15,265 nt of DNA from Thoreauomyces humboldtii. Taxonomy: Eukaryota > Chytridiomycota > Chytridiomycetes > Spizellomycetales > Powellomycetaceae. How positions within the stretch are numbered: the stretch's first letter is position 1; each line of letters begins with the position of its first letter. Positions 8,201-15,265 of the stretch are shown here, piece by piece. Position numbers and translations under genes: made by a program. The notes beneath the pieces were generated by a model. The model had not been told where the DNA came from. It was given only the letters and a program-made list of their open reading frames with translations, and did no database searches. The stretch covers positions 1-15,265 of the forward strand of contig JADGJA010000432.1 in NCBI GenBank assembly GCA_027596035.1, written 5' to 3'.

Positions 8201-10067
8201 AGGGACTTCCCGATCCGAGTGCGGTGGATCTGGCGGAAGAGGAGAAGGTCGTTGGATTGGGTATGACGGACGTTTCGGCTGACATGCCTACGAAGGATTG
8301 GTTCCCTCCGTTGGTCAAGGCGGATGTGACGAGACTCACTCAGGTCCTCACGAACATCGTCACGAACGCTTTCGAGCAGACGTTGAAAGGGTGCGTGACG
8401 CTGAGAGTCATCGTGGAGAATCTCAGGGTCCATGATGGATGTGCGTCGCCAAAGTCCGGGGAGAGGAGGGTGCGGGGGTCGGATAGTTCTGGAAAGCTAG
8501 TGAGACAGGCCCTCATTCGGTTCGAGATCGAGGATACTGGACGAGGAATCGCGAAGGCTGAGATGCCGAAGCTGTTCAAGAATTATTCTCAGGGGTCTGT
8601 TGGTAAGTTCTAACCCCCCGGTTTCCGAAAGCCATTCAGTTGTTCTTGCAGACCGTCTAAACTGATTCTCGTGTTCGAACGCGTCAGATCGAGCTCTGGG
8701 ATCAACGGGTCTCTCCCTGAACGTGACGTACGCGCTGCTGAATCTGATGGGAAGCGAGTTGCAGGCCTTCTCGACCGTCGGACAAGGCACAACCGTCTGG
8801 TTCTCCCTCTGGTTCGAGCTTCCTGACGACCTTGGACTGGACGATGCGGATTCCGATTCCGACATCAAGGGATTCACAGGAAGTCAGTTGATCAGCGACG
8901 TTCTCCTAGGTCGTCGAGAATCGGTGTACCACATCGGACCCAAACTGGATCCAAAGGAAAAGGGACGAGCCAGTCCCGCTCTCAGCGGCAGTCGAACCGG
9001 AAGTTCGACAGATCTGAAGCAGCAGCATCCACCGTCCCCGAAACCTTTCACGCACACCACCACGAGTCAGAACCAGGGTCACAGTCACAGTCACAGTCAC
9101 GCCAGCAGCAGCAGTTCGGAACAACGACCGACATCCACCACGGAGATCAACCTGCACATCAAACGATCTCCGGAATCTTTACTCGGACCACTGACATCCT
9201 CAGCCATGCAACCAGGGACCACCAGTCCCCTATCTCGATCCTCATCCTCCACGAAACCAGCTTCCATCTCCAGAGGACTGAGCGGCGATTCCCCGCTCTC
9301 CCATCTCTCGCGTTCCAACGCGGCACCCACAAACCTCCGACGATCGTCTCAAGGAGAGCAGAGGAAACCGATGGCCGTGAAGGCCCCTCGCAAGGGAGCC
9401 AATCCCGCGGCGAGGAGATTGGGAACCCATCCGTTGAAGGAACGACCCATACGCGTCCTCGTGGTGGAGGACAACGAGGTGCTCCTCAAGATCGCGGGAA
9501 CGACTTTAGCGAGAGCTGGTTTCGAGGTCCAACAGGCCGTCAATGGAGAACAGGCCATTCAAAGAGTGGCGGATTCGGGAGAGAAGTATTTCGACGTGGT
9601 TCTGATGGTGAGTGGTAGTTTTTTTTTTTTTCGGACACCGACTGTCGTTATCCGTGGATTTTTGTTGATTCAATGAAATGATCTTATAGGATCTGCTCAT
9701 GCCGGTGATGGACGGATTCCAAGCCACGGAGGAAATCCGACGTCGTGGTTGGACTATGCCCGTCATCGCTCTTACAGCCAAAACACTGGAATCGTAAGTC
9801 CACCTTTTCCCCCACCCACTCTCCGCTCTTTGTTCCCTCCATGCCTCTCGGTACCTAACATCGTAACCCAACTTCAGCGACCGTCTCCGATGTTTCAAAA
9901 TTGGATTCAACTACTTCATGACCAAGCCCTTCCAACTCGGGGACATCGCGACCGTCATCCGGTTCATGGTCGGAGCCGAAGCCGAGCAGAAAGCTCAGGC
10001 TGGTCTTGACGGTACATCGGCCACCAATCAGCCGACGTACGGTGGTCCTTGGTCAAAGTTCACTTGA
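5218..10067 (+). CDS. CHASE-domain membrane hybrid histidine kinase (TM-CHASE-TM-PAS-HisKA-HATPase-REC)
   Basis: Sensor kinase that should autophosphorylate on His and pass phosphate to its own receiver Asp, then to an Hpt protein. Exons: 5218-5439, 5538-5649, 5727-5742, 5808-5892, 5957-6241, 6305-6409, 6471-6589, 6669-6787, 6858-7619, 7703-8602, 8688-9607, 9690-9793, 9878-10067, about 1312 residues. TM1 is at 61-83; the extracytoplasmic CHASE domain at about 85-354 ([25 protein letters not shown]); TM2 at 355-373; PAS at about 400-590. The H-box is CHELRNPLHIIIG (His605), the N-box [11 protein letters not shown] (Asn830), G1 EDTGRGIA (Asp886), and G2 GSTGLSL. A Ser/His-rich linker leads to REC with acidic pair Glu1169/Asp1170, phosphoacceptor Asp1216 in [10 protein letters not shown], and Lys1266 in MTKPF. 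The start is uncertain: ATG 5122 is in frame and would add 32 residues, but three closely spaced ATGs at 5218-5232 have better A-at-minus-3 context. Least certain junctions are the introns at 5650-5726, 5893-5956 and 6788-6857. Confidence 0.9.
5564..6787 (+). other. CHASE sensor domain exons
   Basis: Six exons or parts of exons between the two transmembrane segments encode the predicted extracytoplasmic CHASE domain. Family-like marks are a long N-terminal helical stretch, a central [19 protein letters not shown] segment, [12 protein letters not shown] (near 230-240), [16 protein letters not shown] with [10 protein letters not shown], and the terminal [13 protein letters not shown] strand just before TM2. 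CHASE is the ligand-binding domain of plant cytokinin receptors and many bacterial sensors; the ligand here is unknown. Confidence 0.7.
9078..9114 (+). repeat. Microsatellite in the histidine kinase linker
   Basis: A GTCACA tandem repeat (9078-9100) is followed directly by a CAG-type run (9101-9114). They lie in frame in the Ser/Thr/His-rich linker between the ATPase and receiver domains and encode alternating Ser-His followed by poly-Ser. Such tracts change length easily and would alter linker length without a frameshift when whole units slip. Confidence 0.8.
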
Positions 10068-10278
10068 GGGAACCATCCTTCGGTTGGGTCGGGTAAAACA
10101 GAACGGACACCGCATTGACATTTGTACATGGCTTGGCCTGGAATTTATATTTTTTTTTCTCTTCAAACCGAAATGAGAGGACACTGCTATCGATCTCATG
10201 CTATCATTTGCCGCTAACGTTCGGGCTCGGGCGGAGAGAAGCGAGATATCAACACAGGATGGCGATCGAACCCATTTT
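10068..10278. terminator. Convergent 3' intergenic region
   Basis: This is the 211-nt tail-to-tail gap between the stop of the histidine kinase (plus) and the stop of the small SANT-like gene (minus). It must contain both polyadenylation regions. No canonical AATAAA is seen; an A/T-rich stretch near 10142-10160 is the best candidate for the plus-strand 3' end. The call is by position. Confidence 0.35.
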
Positions 10279-10602
10279 TCATTCCTTCGCAGCCTTCGCC
10301 TTCATCTTCTTGATCTTGGACACGACCTGCGGGACCGTGAAGGTGGCCTGCATTTCCACGAATCGGGTAGGAGCGATCTTTGGATCGATGCGGTACAGGG
10401 CGCAGAGAAGTTCCATCTCTTCGTCTGTCCAAATGTGCGGCTTTCGGAGAGCGGGTGGTGACAAGAAAAAGTTGAAATGCGTGAGAGTCTGGGATTTCAA
10501 TGGCTCTCTGCGGCGAGTGAGGTCTACTCTCACCTTTGAGGTCTTGTTCTCCCACGCGGCGACGATCTGGTGGTCGTCCTGCGTTGCTGTACCGGAAAGC
10601 AT
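10279..10602 (-). CDS. Small SANT/Myb-like protein, hypothetical
   Basis: The model starts at ATG 10602, where an in-frame TAA lies only a few codons upstream. Exon 1 is 10602-10534 and exon 2 is 10440-10279, with a 93-nt intron (GTGAGA donor, AAG acceptor after a pyrimidine tract), giving 76 residues. The intron is a multiple of three without stops, so retention gives a 107-residue form. After the junction the protein reads KPHIWTDEEMELLCALY, then VPQVVSKIKKMKAKAAKE. The Trp followed by acidic residues and hydrophobic helices, and the third-helix-like PQVVSKIKKM, resemble one SANT/Myb repeat; the Lys-rich end could bind nucleic acid or be a nuclear signal. This is similarity by eye only, and function is unknown. 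The splice acceptor is the weakest part; an alternative acceptor after 45 nt is also in frame. Confidence 0.55.
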   Translation of the reverse strand: MLSGTATQDDHQIVAAWENKTSKVRVDLTRRREPLKSQTLTHFNFFLSPPALRKPHIWTDEEMELLCALYRIDPKIAPTRFVEMQATFTVPQVVSKIKKMKAKAAKE

Positions 10603-11192
10603 CGTGCGTTATTGTTCAAGATCCTGGTAACAAAGGGGGATGAGTTGGAGAAGTGCTTCGAATCGTGGGTCGTGATGAGAGAGAGGTTCAAGAAAGCTGC
10701 GGTCCCTCTTCCCCGTTGGAGGTGAGCAAGGCGGTAATGATCCTTTGGTTGCTGGAGGTGAGCGAAGGCGGCGGCGGCTAAGATCCTGTCAGGAAACGGA
10801 CTCTTTGGACAGCGAGCACTGGGCATGCACCACCACCACCAGTATCATAGTAGGGAATTCAGACTTTTGGGCGTAGCGTGGCCGTAAGTGGGCATGACGT
10901 GATATACGTTCGAGCTGGAGGAAGTGCGAAACTAGCTCAGACGTGTATGCAAAAAAGTTCCGTCGGCGACAACCTTGCTGCAAGTTCTATGCTACTTGTT
11001 CGATCGCCGTAAAGTACTTAACGGTAGACTTAGTCTACCTAAAGTACCTACTTTCGCGAAACTCCCCATTTCCAGCTATGTATCTGCTTTGTGCTTTGCT
11101 GGCCCTACCTACGCAACTTCATATACCAGCCAGGATGGTAACTACGCGCACAAACTCCTCGCCTTCATGCGCAACACTCTCGCCGCTCAGAC
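10603..11192. promoter_or_regulatory. 590-nt intergenic region with a hairpin-forming palindrome
   Basis: It lies between the start of the small SANT-like gene and the 3' end of the next minus-strand gene, so it should hold the promoter of the former and the 3' end of the latter. No convincing gene is visible. It contains a CACCAC run near 10827-10842 and the palindrome annotated separately at 11011-11047. Confidence 0.4.
11011..11047. repeat. Imperfect inverted repeat (hairpin-forming)
   Basis: The core GGTAGACT-T-AGTCTACC (11023-11039) is a perfect 8-bp inverted repeat around one base. It is flanked by AAAGTACTTA (11011-11020) and TAAAGTAC (11040-11047), which extend the symmetry with a few mismatches, and AAAGTAC also occurs as a direct repeat on both sides. 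It is A/T-richer than its surroundings. It could be a transcription-factor site, a 3'-end hairpin or a remnant of a mobile-element end; the sequence alone does not decide. Confidence 0.6.
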
Positions 11193-11798
11193 TCAGAAAT
11201 GGATGAGATTCTGCTCTTCATCCTCCGTCTCTCTCTCCCTGCCATTCTCCCTACCCCTACCTCCCCGTTCCTCGCCCTCTCCCGCAGATTCATCCGATCG
11301 ATGGTCGCACTCCGGGCGCTCCACCGACAGAGGACCGAGCGCCTCGCCTGCCGTAACAGGAAGGTATCCCCCATCGGGACTAGGGTAGCACAGGGCCCAT
11401 CCGGGTGGAAGCGCGATCCTGCCTCTGCCGACTTCAGGAGAATCGATGGTGACGATAGGATTGGGGTTCGTCTCGCCTGGGTGGTGGGTGCCAAGAGGCG
11501 GTGCTTCGAGGCTTTCCTGCTCGGCGAGGAAAGTGGTTATGCTGTGATATGCTCGCCATGTCAAGGTCAACTGGGACTTAAAAGGAGTAGCAATGCGATG
11601 AGTTACATGCGGGAGATGTAAAAGCGCAGTCGAAAGGTTGAAGAGACAGATGATCACCTGTCCGACCACGACGAAGAGACAGATGATGGCGGATGTTGTG
11701 ACGAGAAACAGGTACTCGTGCTTGAGAGCTCCGTAGCAGGGTTCGCGAAAACCATATTCGGGGCTGGTGATGCAAGACTGCTTATCTTTGGGGTTCAT
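11193..11798 (-). CDS. Small membrane protein, unrecognised
   Basis: I do not recognise this family. From ATG 11798 the frame gives 201 residues and ends at 11193. The N-terminal 28 residues are polar with two Cys; residues 29-54 form one long hydrophobic segment (YLFLVTTSAIICLFVVVGQ and onwards) compatible with one membrane helix or a tight hairpin. A central region holds PPLGTHHPGETNP and LPPGWALCYPSPDGGY, and the last 40 residues are Glu/Arg/Gly-rich and strongly charged. The frame is open upstream to 12044, but that part looks like leader sequence. An in-frame 87-nt segment inside the hydrophobic region starts with GTGATC and ends with CCCAG, so it might be an intron. The gene is supported by open length, the hydrophobic profile and absence of a better frame, not by homology. 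Confidence 0.45.
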   Translation of the reverse strand: MNPKDKQSCITSPEYGFREPCYGALKHEYLFLVTTSAIICLFVVVGQVIICLFNLSTALLHLPHVTHRIATPFKSQLTLTWRAYHSITTFLAEQESLEAPPLGTHHPGETNPNPIVTIDSPEVGRGRIALPPGWALCYPSPDGGYLPVTAGEALGPLSVERPECDHRSDESAGEGEERGGRGRENGRERETEDEEQNLIHF

Positions 11799-13393
11799 AG
11801 GTAGCTGTCTGTAATGAAGCGAGAGCTGGAAAAGGTTGCATAAAGGTTCGTGAGAGGGAGGGATGCAGCTAGAAGCTGGGAGATCAGTGAGCGATGGAAA
11901 CAGAACGGGGACGAGAATGAAGCGCAGAGAGGCAGAGTCTTCATTGCCGTACCGCAAACGCCTTGCAGGTCCATCGACACTCTGCGAGCTTGCGAGCGTA
12001 TGGAGAATCTGCCATGATGCTTCGAGCACTAGCCACGGTAGCAATTTCCGGTCAACTGCAATCCCCTGGATGAACCTCGTGCGAAAGCCCAGCTATAACA
12101 CTTGCTGTCACTCAATGAAGCCTCTCAACCCCGTCGGAATACCTACCCACTTGCAATAGGCTGTCGAAAGGTGCTAATCTCAGAAACCTCAGGGTTCAGG
12201 GATCATGTCAAGTGCAAGGAATGTTAATGTGCGAAGGAAAGACCATCAGCCACTCGTTTGACGTCCATTGGTCTCCGATGAGATGGATTTGGCCGTCTTG
12301 AACCTCGGAACATCTTCGTCCGTCTATCAAAGCATTGTGCTCGAAGCTAAATGTCACTCCCTCATTGCCAGTGCGGTGCTCTTTGCCAGCAGTCTACTGA
12401 ACTGTGTTTGATCTCCACGCACATTGTCGTTTTTGGATGCATTGCGAGATCTGCCTTTTGAGTTTTCGAAATTTTCTCGAAGTCCCTACCGGTGCTATCG
12501 GTGCAAACACCTCCGTTCCTGTCCAGCTCCGCACCACCCCAAAAGAAGGCACTGGACCCTGACAGCGCCGTCGTGCAGTTAGAAAGTGTGGCATATGATT
12601 CTGGCCTGCTGGCTAGTCAAAGTTCATGTTATCACGCAAGTGTTGTAGTATTCGGGAGCGTAGAGAGCGTTTTCCAAAAAGGTGACCTATGCGAGCAACA
12701 CGTTTCCAAGACGGATGTTGGTTTGGAAAATGGGAAGCACGAAGGATGGAGGAGCGCGCATTGCATTTGGGATTTTGAACGAAAAAGCAAACGCGCGCAT
12801 TGCTTACGACAAACGAGGCTTTCCGTCTGGAGAACCCGCGGCGGCTCACCGTAGAGTACAGTAGCCGTGTGTCTTTCTGTGCAACACCTTCCAATCCTTC
12901 TCTTTTGTCACTGCGACTCGTAAGCCAACTGCCAGCCTTTCCATGTGATGCATCGGCGAGCCGCCACGCTTGGCCAGTCGCCTCTCGCCGATCCTTCCTT
13001 CTATGGCGCTATGGTGAGACAACGCTGGAATGCCGCCACCGAACGAACCTGTGGGGGACTTTCCGAAGCATCAAAGCTACCCAGTTCTGGATCGAGTCGT
13101 CGTGCTTCCAAACCTTCTCTGTTCTCTACTGGCCTGGCTGGTTGTTCACGCAATTCCTCCCAGCGACGCGTCAGGGAGAGCAGGAACCAACTACCTTCAC
13201 GCGTGTTGCTGCGCAGCCTTTCCGCACACAATTCGTATATAAGCCCAGACCTTGTTCCTGCGGCATCGGCTGGGTTCTCCTCTCGTTCCTCCATCCGCAC
13301 CTCCTCCCACGTCCTATAGGCAAGGGACCTCAAGCTCCTTTATATATATTTACATAGCCTTGGCTTCGCTACAAGCCGACTTCCAACCTCGAA
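11799..13393. promoter_or_regulatory. 1.6 kb divergent intergenic region upstream of the wall-protein gene
   Basis: No frame here matches a known family and the longest (12800-13357, plus) has composition like noncoding DNA. The region should carry promoters for the minus-strand membrane protein and the plus-strand wall protein. An 11-bp direct repeat, GCGCGCATTGC, occurs at 12754-12764 and 12793-12803. TATA-like elements near the right end are annotated separately. Otherwise I see no tRNA, rRNA or mobile element. Confidence 0.4.
13236..13243 (+). promoter_or_regulatory. Candidate TATA box of the wall-protein gene
   Basis: TATATAAG, a close match to the eukaryotic TATA consensus, lies about 150 nt before the ATG at 13394, which would allow a leader of about 120 nt. 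A second A/T element, TTATATATATTTA, lies at about 13339-13351, only some 45 nt before the ATG, and would give a very short leader. Which one is used cannot be told from sequence. Confidence 0.45.
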
Positions 13394-15265
13394 ATGCACT
13401 TTTCTGGAAACACGATGGCCACCGCCATCGCGGCTCCACTTCTTCTCGCCTTGTCCATCCTCACCACTCCCGTCGACGCTGCCATCCGTCTTGCAGGGCG
13501 CGGATTCTCGGGTGGCGAGTATCCCTTCGAACTCACCCGTCTCGTGGGTCCCGAATCCTGCCCTACGTCCCAGTGGCAGAAGACCGTCCCTCTCGCCGCT
13601 TTTGGCGCTGACCCCCGCAAGGCGCAGGCCGTCTGCGGTCGATGCGTCAAGGTTACCTCCACCCAGACCGGATCCTCTGCCGTCGTTCGTGTTGTTGATA
13701 TCACCAAGAGGGTACGTTGACTTCTCCAAGCTTGCCTTCCACTGAGCCCATGCTAACCTACGCCATTCTTTCCTCTTCACTCAGGTTGCCCGCGGTCGTC
13801 TTTCTCTCTCTGAAGATGCACTCACCGAGCTCGGCATTCCTTCCGGAACTTCAGCACACCTCAAGTGGGAAGAGGTTGCCTGCCAAGAGTCTAACGAGCT
13901 CGTCGAGCAGATGTATCGTCGCGAGGCGCCCGAGGACAACATCCCCGTCTTCATCTTTGAGAAGATGAAGCCTTCCCAGAGCGAGGTTATCGCCGCCCTC
14001 GAGAAGCGTCAGCACAACCTCGAGCGTCGTCAAGCCGTAGCAAGCTCCACTCCGACTCCTTCTACCAACTCTACTATGGCTTGCCCCACCGTCGTCATCT
14101 ACGCCCAGCACGTCCAGGACTGCACGAACAGCACAACTTCGGTTCCCGCTACTGCCACTGCAACTGCAACTGCAACTGCCACTGCCACTGCGTCGGCGAC
14201 CGTCACAGTCATCGGCTCGACCACCGTCACGGCCACTTCCGTTCCCATTTCAACCTCGATCATCGGCACCGCTTCGTCGTCCATCAGCAGCGTCCCCATC
14301 AACGTCGGAAGTCTTCCTACCCGTAGTGGCACTGCTACCGGCTCCGCCGGTGCTTCCACGACCGTCGCCACGGCACCTGTGTCCACGACGCCCGTTTCCG
14401 TTAGCGTGTCGGTCGTAACCGTCACCGCTACCCCCTCCACCACAAACACTGTCATCCCAGGATCCAGTGTCGCCACCTCATCTGCAGGCGTGTCTACCAC
14501 TCCCGGTGCGTCGGTCTCGACCATCATCGGCTCCTCGTCGACGATCATTGGCACCACTTCCACTTCTCTCAGCGTATCTGTCGTCACCGTCACGGTAAAC
14601 CCTACCAGCACCACAACTGCGGTCGGCTCTACGTCCACCTTCGGCACCGCTTCGTCATCCATCAGCAGCGTCCCGATCAATGTCGGCAGCCTTCCTACCC
14701 GTAGTGGGACTGCCACTGGCTCTGCTGGTGCTTCCACGACCGTCGCCACGGCATCTGTGTCCACCACGCCGGTTTCCGTCAGCGTGTCCGTGGTCACCGT
14801 CACTCTCACGCCCAGCAGCACTTCCACTGTCGGCGTCTCTACAACGGCTGGCGTTTCTTCGACCGCCGGCGTCTCGTCGACAGCTTCTGTGTCCACCACG
14901 CCTGTCGCGTCCGTCTCGACCATCGGAGTTTCGTCTACCTTCGGCACCTCTTCCGCATCCATCAGTAGCGTCCCCATCAATGTCGGAAGTCTTCCCACCC
15001 GTAGCGCCACTGGTACCATCACTGCTGGTGTCTCAACAACCGTTGCCACGGCATCTGTCTCTTCCACACCCGTCTCCGTCAGCGTGTCTGTGGTAACCGT
15101 CACTCTCACGCCCAGCAGCACTTCCACTGTCGGCGTCTCTGCAACCGCTGGCCTGTCTTCGACCACTGTTGGCGTCTCTGCAACCGCTGGCGTCTCTTCG
15201 ACCACCGTTGCTTCGTCGACAGCTGCTGTGTCCACCACTCCTGTCGCGTCCGTCTCGACCATCGG
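13394..15265 (+). CDS. Secreted double-psi beta-barrel (RlpA/expansin-like) protein with Ser/Thr-rich repeat stalk, cut by the right edge
   Basis: Exons 13394-13711 and 13785-15265; the 73-nt intron has GTACGT, a CTAAC branch point and CAG. At least 599 residues. Residues 1-29 are a signal peptide (hydrophobic core 11-23, cleavage near PVDA|A); an in-frame ATG at 13415 is an alternative start. Residues 33-137 look like a double-psi beta-barrel: GRGFSGGEYPFELTRLVGP, the Cys81-x-x-Cys84 pair in VCGRCVKV, AVVRVVDITKR (Asp102), then GRLSLSEDALTELGIPSG. This fold occurs in bacterial RlpA and in expansin-like secreted fungal proteins. A linker with two dibasic sites (Lys-Arg 180-181, Arg-Arg 187-188, each followed by Gln) leads to a Ser/Thr/Val/Ala stalk from about 192 with three 54-residue repeats, likely O-mannosylated. 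No GPI signal is visible because the end is missing. C-ending codons dominate, suggesting high expression. Likely a cell-wall or extracellular protein. Confidence 0.85.
14148..14192 (+). repeat. GCN-ACY codon-pair tandem repeat (Ala-Thr run)
   Basis: Seven consecutive GCN ACT units in frame plus one further GCG codon encode an alternating Ala-Thr run at the start of the stalk. On the DNA level it is a 6-nt repeat with third-base variation. Confidence 0.85.
14265..14426 (+). repeat. Stalk repeat copy 1
   Basis: A 162-nt (54-codon) unit beginning GTASSSISSVPINVG and ending SVSVSVVTVT. It aligns without gaps to copies 2 and 3; differences are mostly at third codon positions. Confidence 0.85.
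14643..14804 (+). repeat. Stalk repeat copy 2
   Basis: A 162-nt unit, same register as copy 1, offset by 378 nt (126 codons). Similarity to copy 3 continues past the unit to about 14844 (LTPSSTSTVGVS). A partial fragment of the unit end (SLSVSVVTVT) sits between copies 1 and 2 near 14566-14595. Confidence 0.85.
14943..15104 (+). repeat. Stalk repeat copy 3
   Basis: A 162-nt unit 300 nt (100 codons) after copy 2, with more amino-acid changes in its middle (SATGTITAGVSTT in place of SGTATGSAGASTT). The shared extension LTPSSTSTVGVS runs to about 15144. Confidence 0.85.

Noticed and set aside
12754..12803. Direct repeat GCGCGCATTGC as a possible cell-cycle (MCB-like) element
   Set aside because: The two copies are real but the match to ACGCGT-type boxes is partial and their distance from both genes is large, so no function is claimed.
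12800..13357. 185-codon plus-strand open frame upstream of the wall-protein gene
   Set aside because: The composition is irregular, no domain is recognisable, and it overlaps the TATA-like elements and leader of the next gene.
14099..15262. 387-codon minus-strand open frame antisense to the stalk
   Set aside because: It is a mirror of the repetitive Ser/Thr/Val codons read backwards, which lack stop triplets in that frame. The plus-strand frame continues from a signal peptide and barrel domain with a good intron, so the antisense frame is a by-product.

Overview
The window looks like nuclear DNA from a fungus. Genes are densely packed on both strands. They are broken by short spliceosomal introns of about 60-100 nt with GT..AG ends, CTRAY-type branch points and short pyrimidine tracts. 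A secreted Ser/Thr-rich wall-type protein also points to fungi. A CHASE-domain hybrid histidine kinase and an MST/Hippo-type (GCK-II) Ste20 kinase together suggest an early-diverging lineage, chytrid-like in the broad sense, but this is inference and no species is claimed. All gene models were assembled by eye, joining exons by frame, splice signals and family motifs.

Layout from left to right. (1) 1-2116, minus: seven exons of an MST1/2 (Hippo)-type kinase, complete at the N-terminus. The C-terminal tail, where a SARAH domain would lie, runs off the left edge. (2) 2417-3862, minus: an intronless 481-residue APH/choline-kinase-like phosphotransferase. (3) 3863-5217: a 1.35 kb divergent intergenic region. 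(4) 5218-10067, plus: a 13-exon membrane hybrid histidine kinase with the order TM-CHASE-TM-PAS-HisKA-HATPase-REC. (5) 10279-10602, minus: a very small SANT/Myb-like protein, tail-to-tail with the histidine kinase. (6) 11193-11798, minus: an unrecognised small membrane protein. (7) 11799-13393: a 1.6 kb divergent region with TATA-like elements. (8) 13394 to the right edge, plus: a secreted protein with a double-psi beta-barrel (RlpA/expansin-like) domain, two dibasic sites and a long Ser/Thr-rich repeat stalk, cut by the edge.

The genes do not form an operon or an obvious cluster. Two are signalling kinases: the histidine kinase senses an extracytoplasmic signal through CHASE and should feed a phosphorelay, while the Hippo-type kinase would act with MOB/STRIPAK-like partners in growth or cell-cycle control. 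The last gene is a surface protein. The strongest leads are the cytokinin-receptor-like sensor, the seven Thr-Met docking motifs in the kinase linker (a feature of the animal MST proteins), and the barrel-plus-stalk wall protein with possible Kex2 sites between its two halves.
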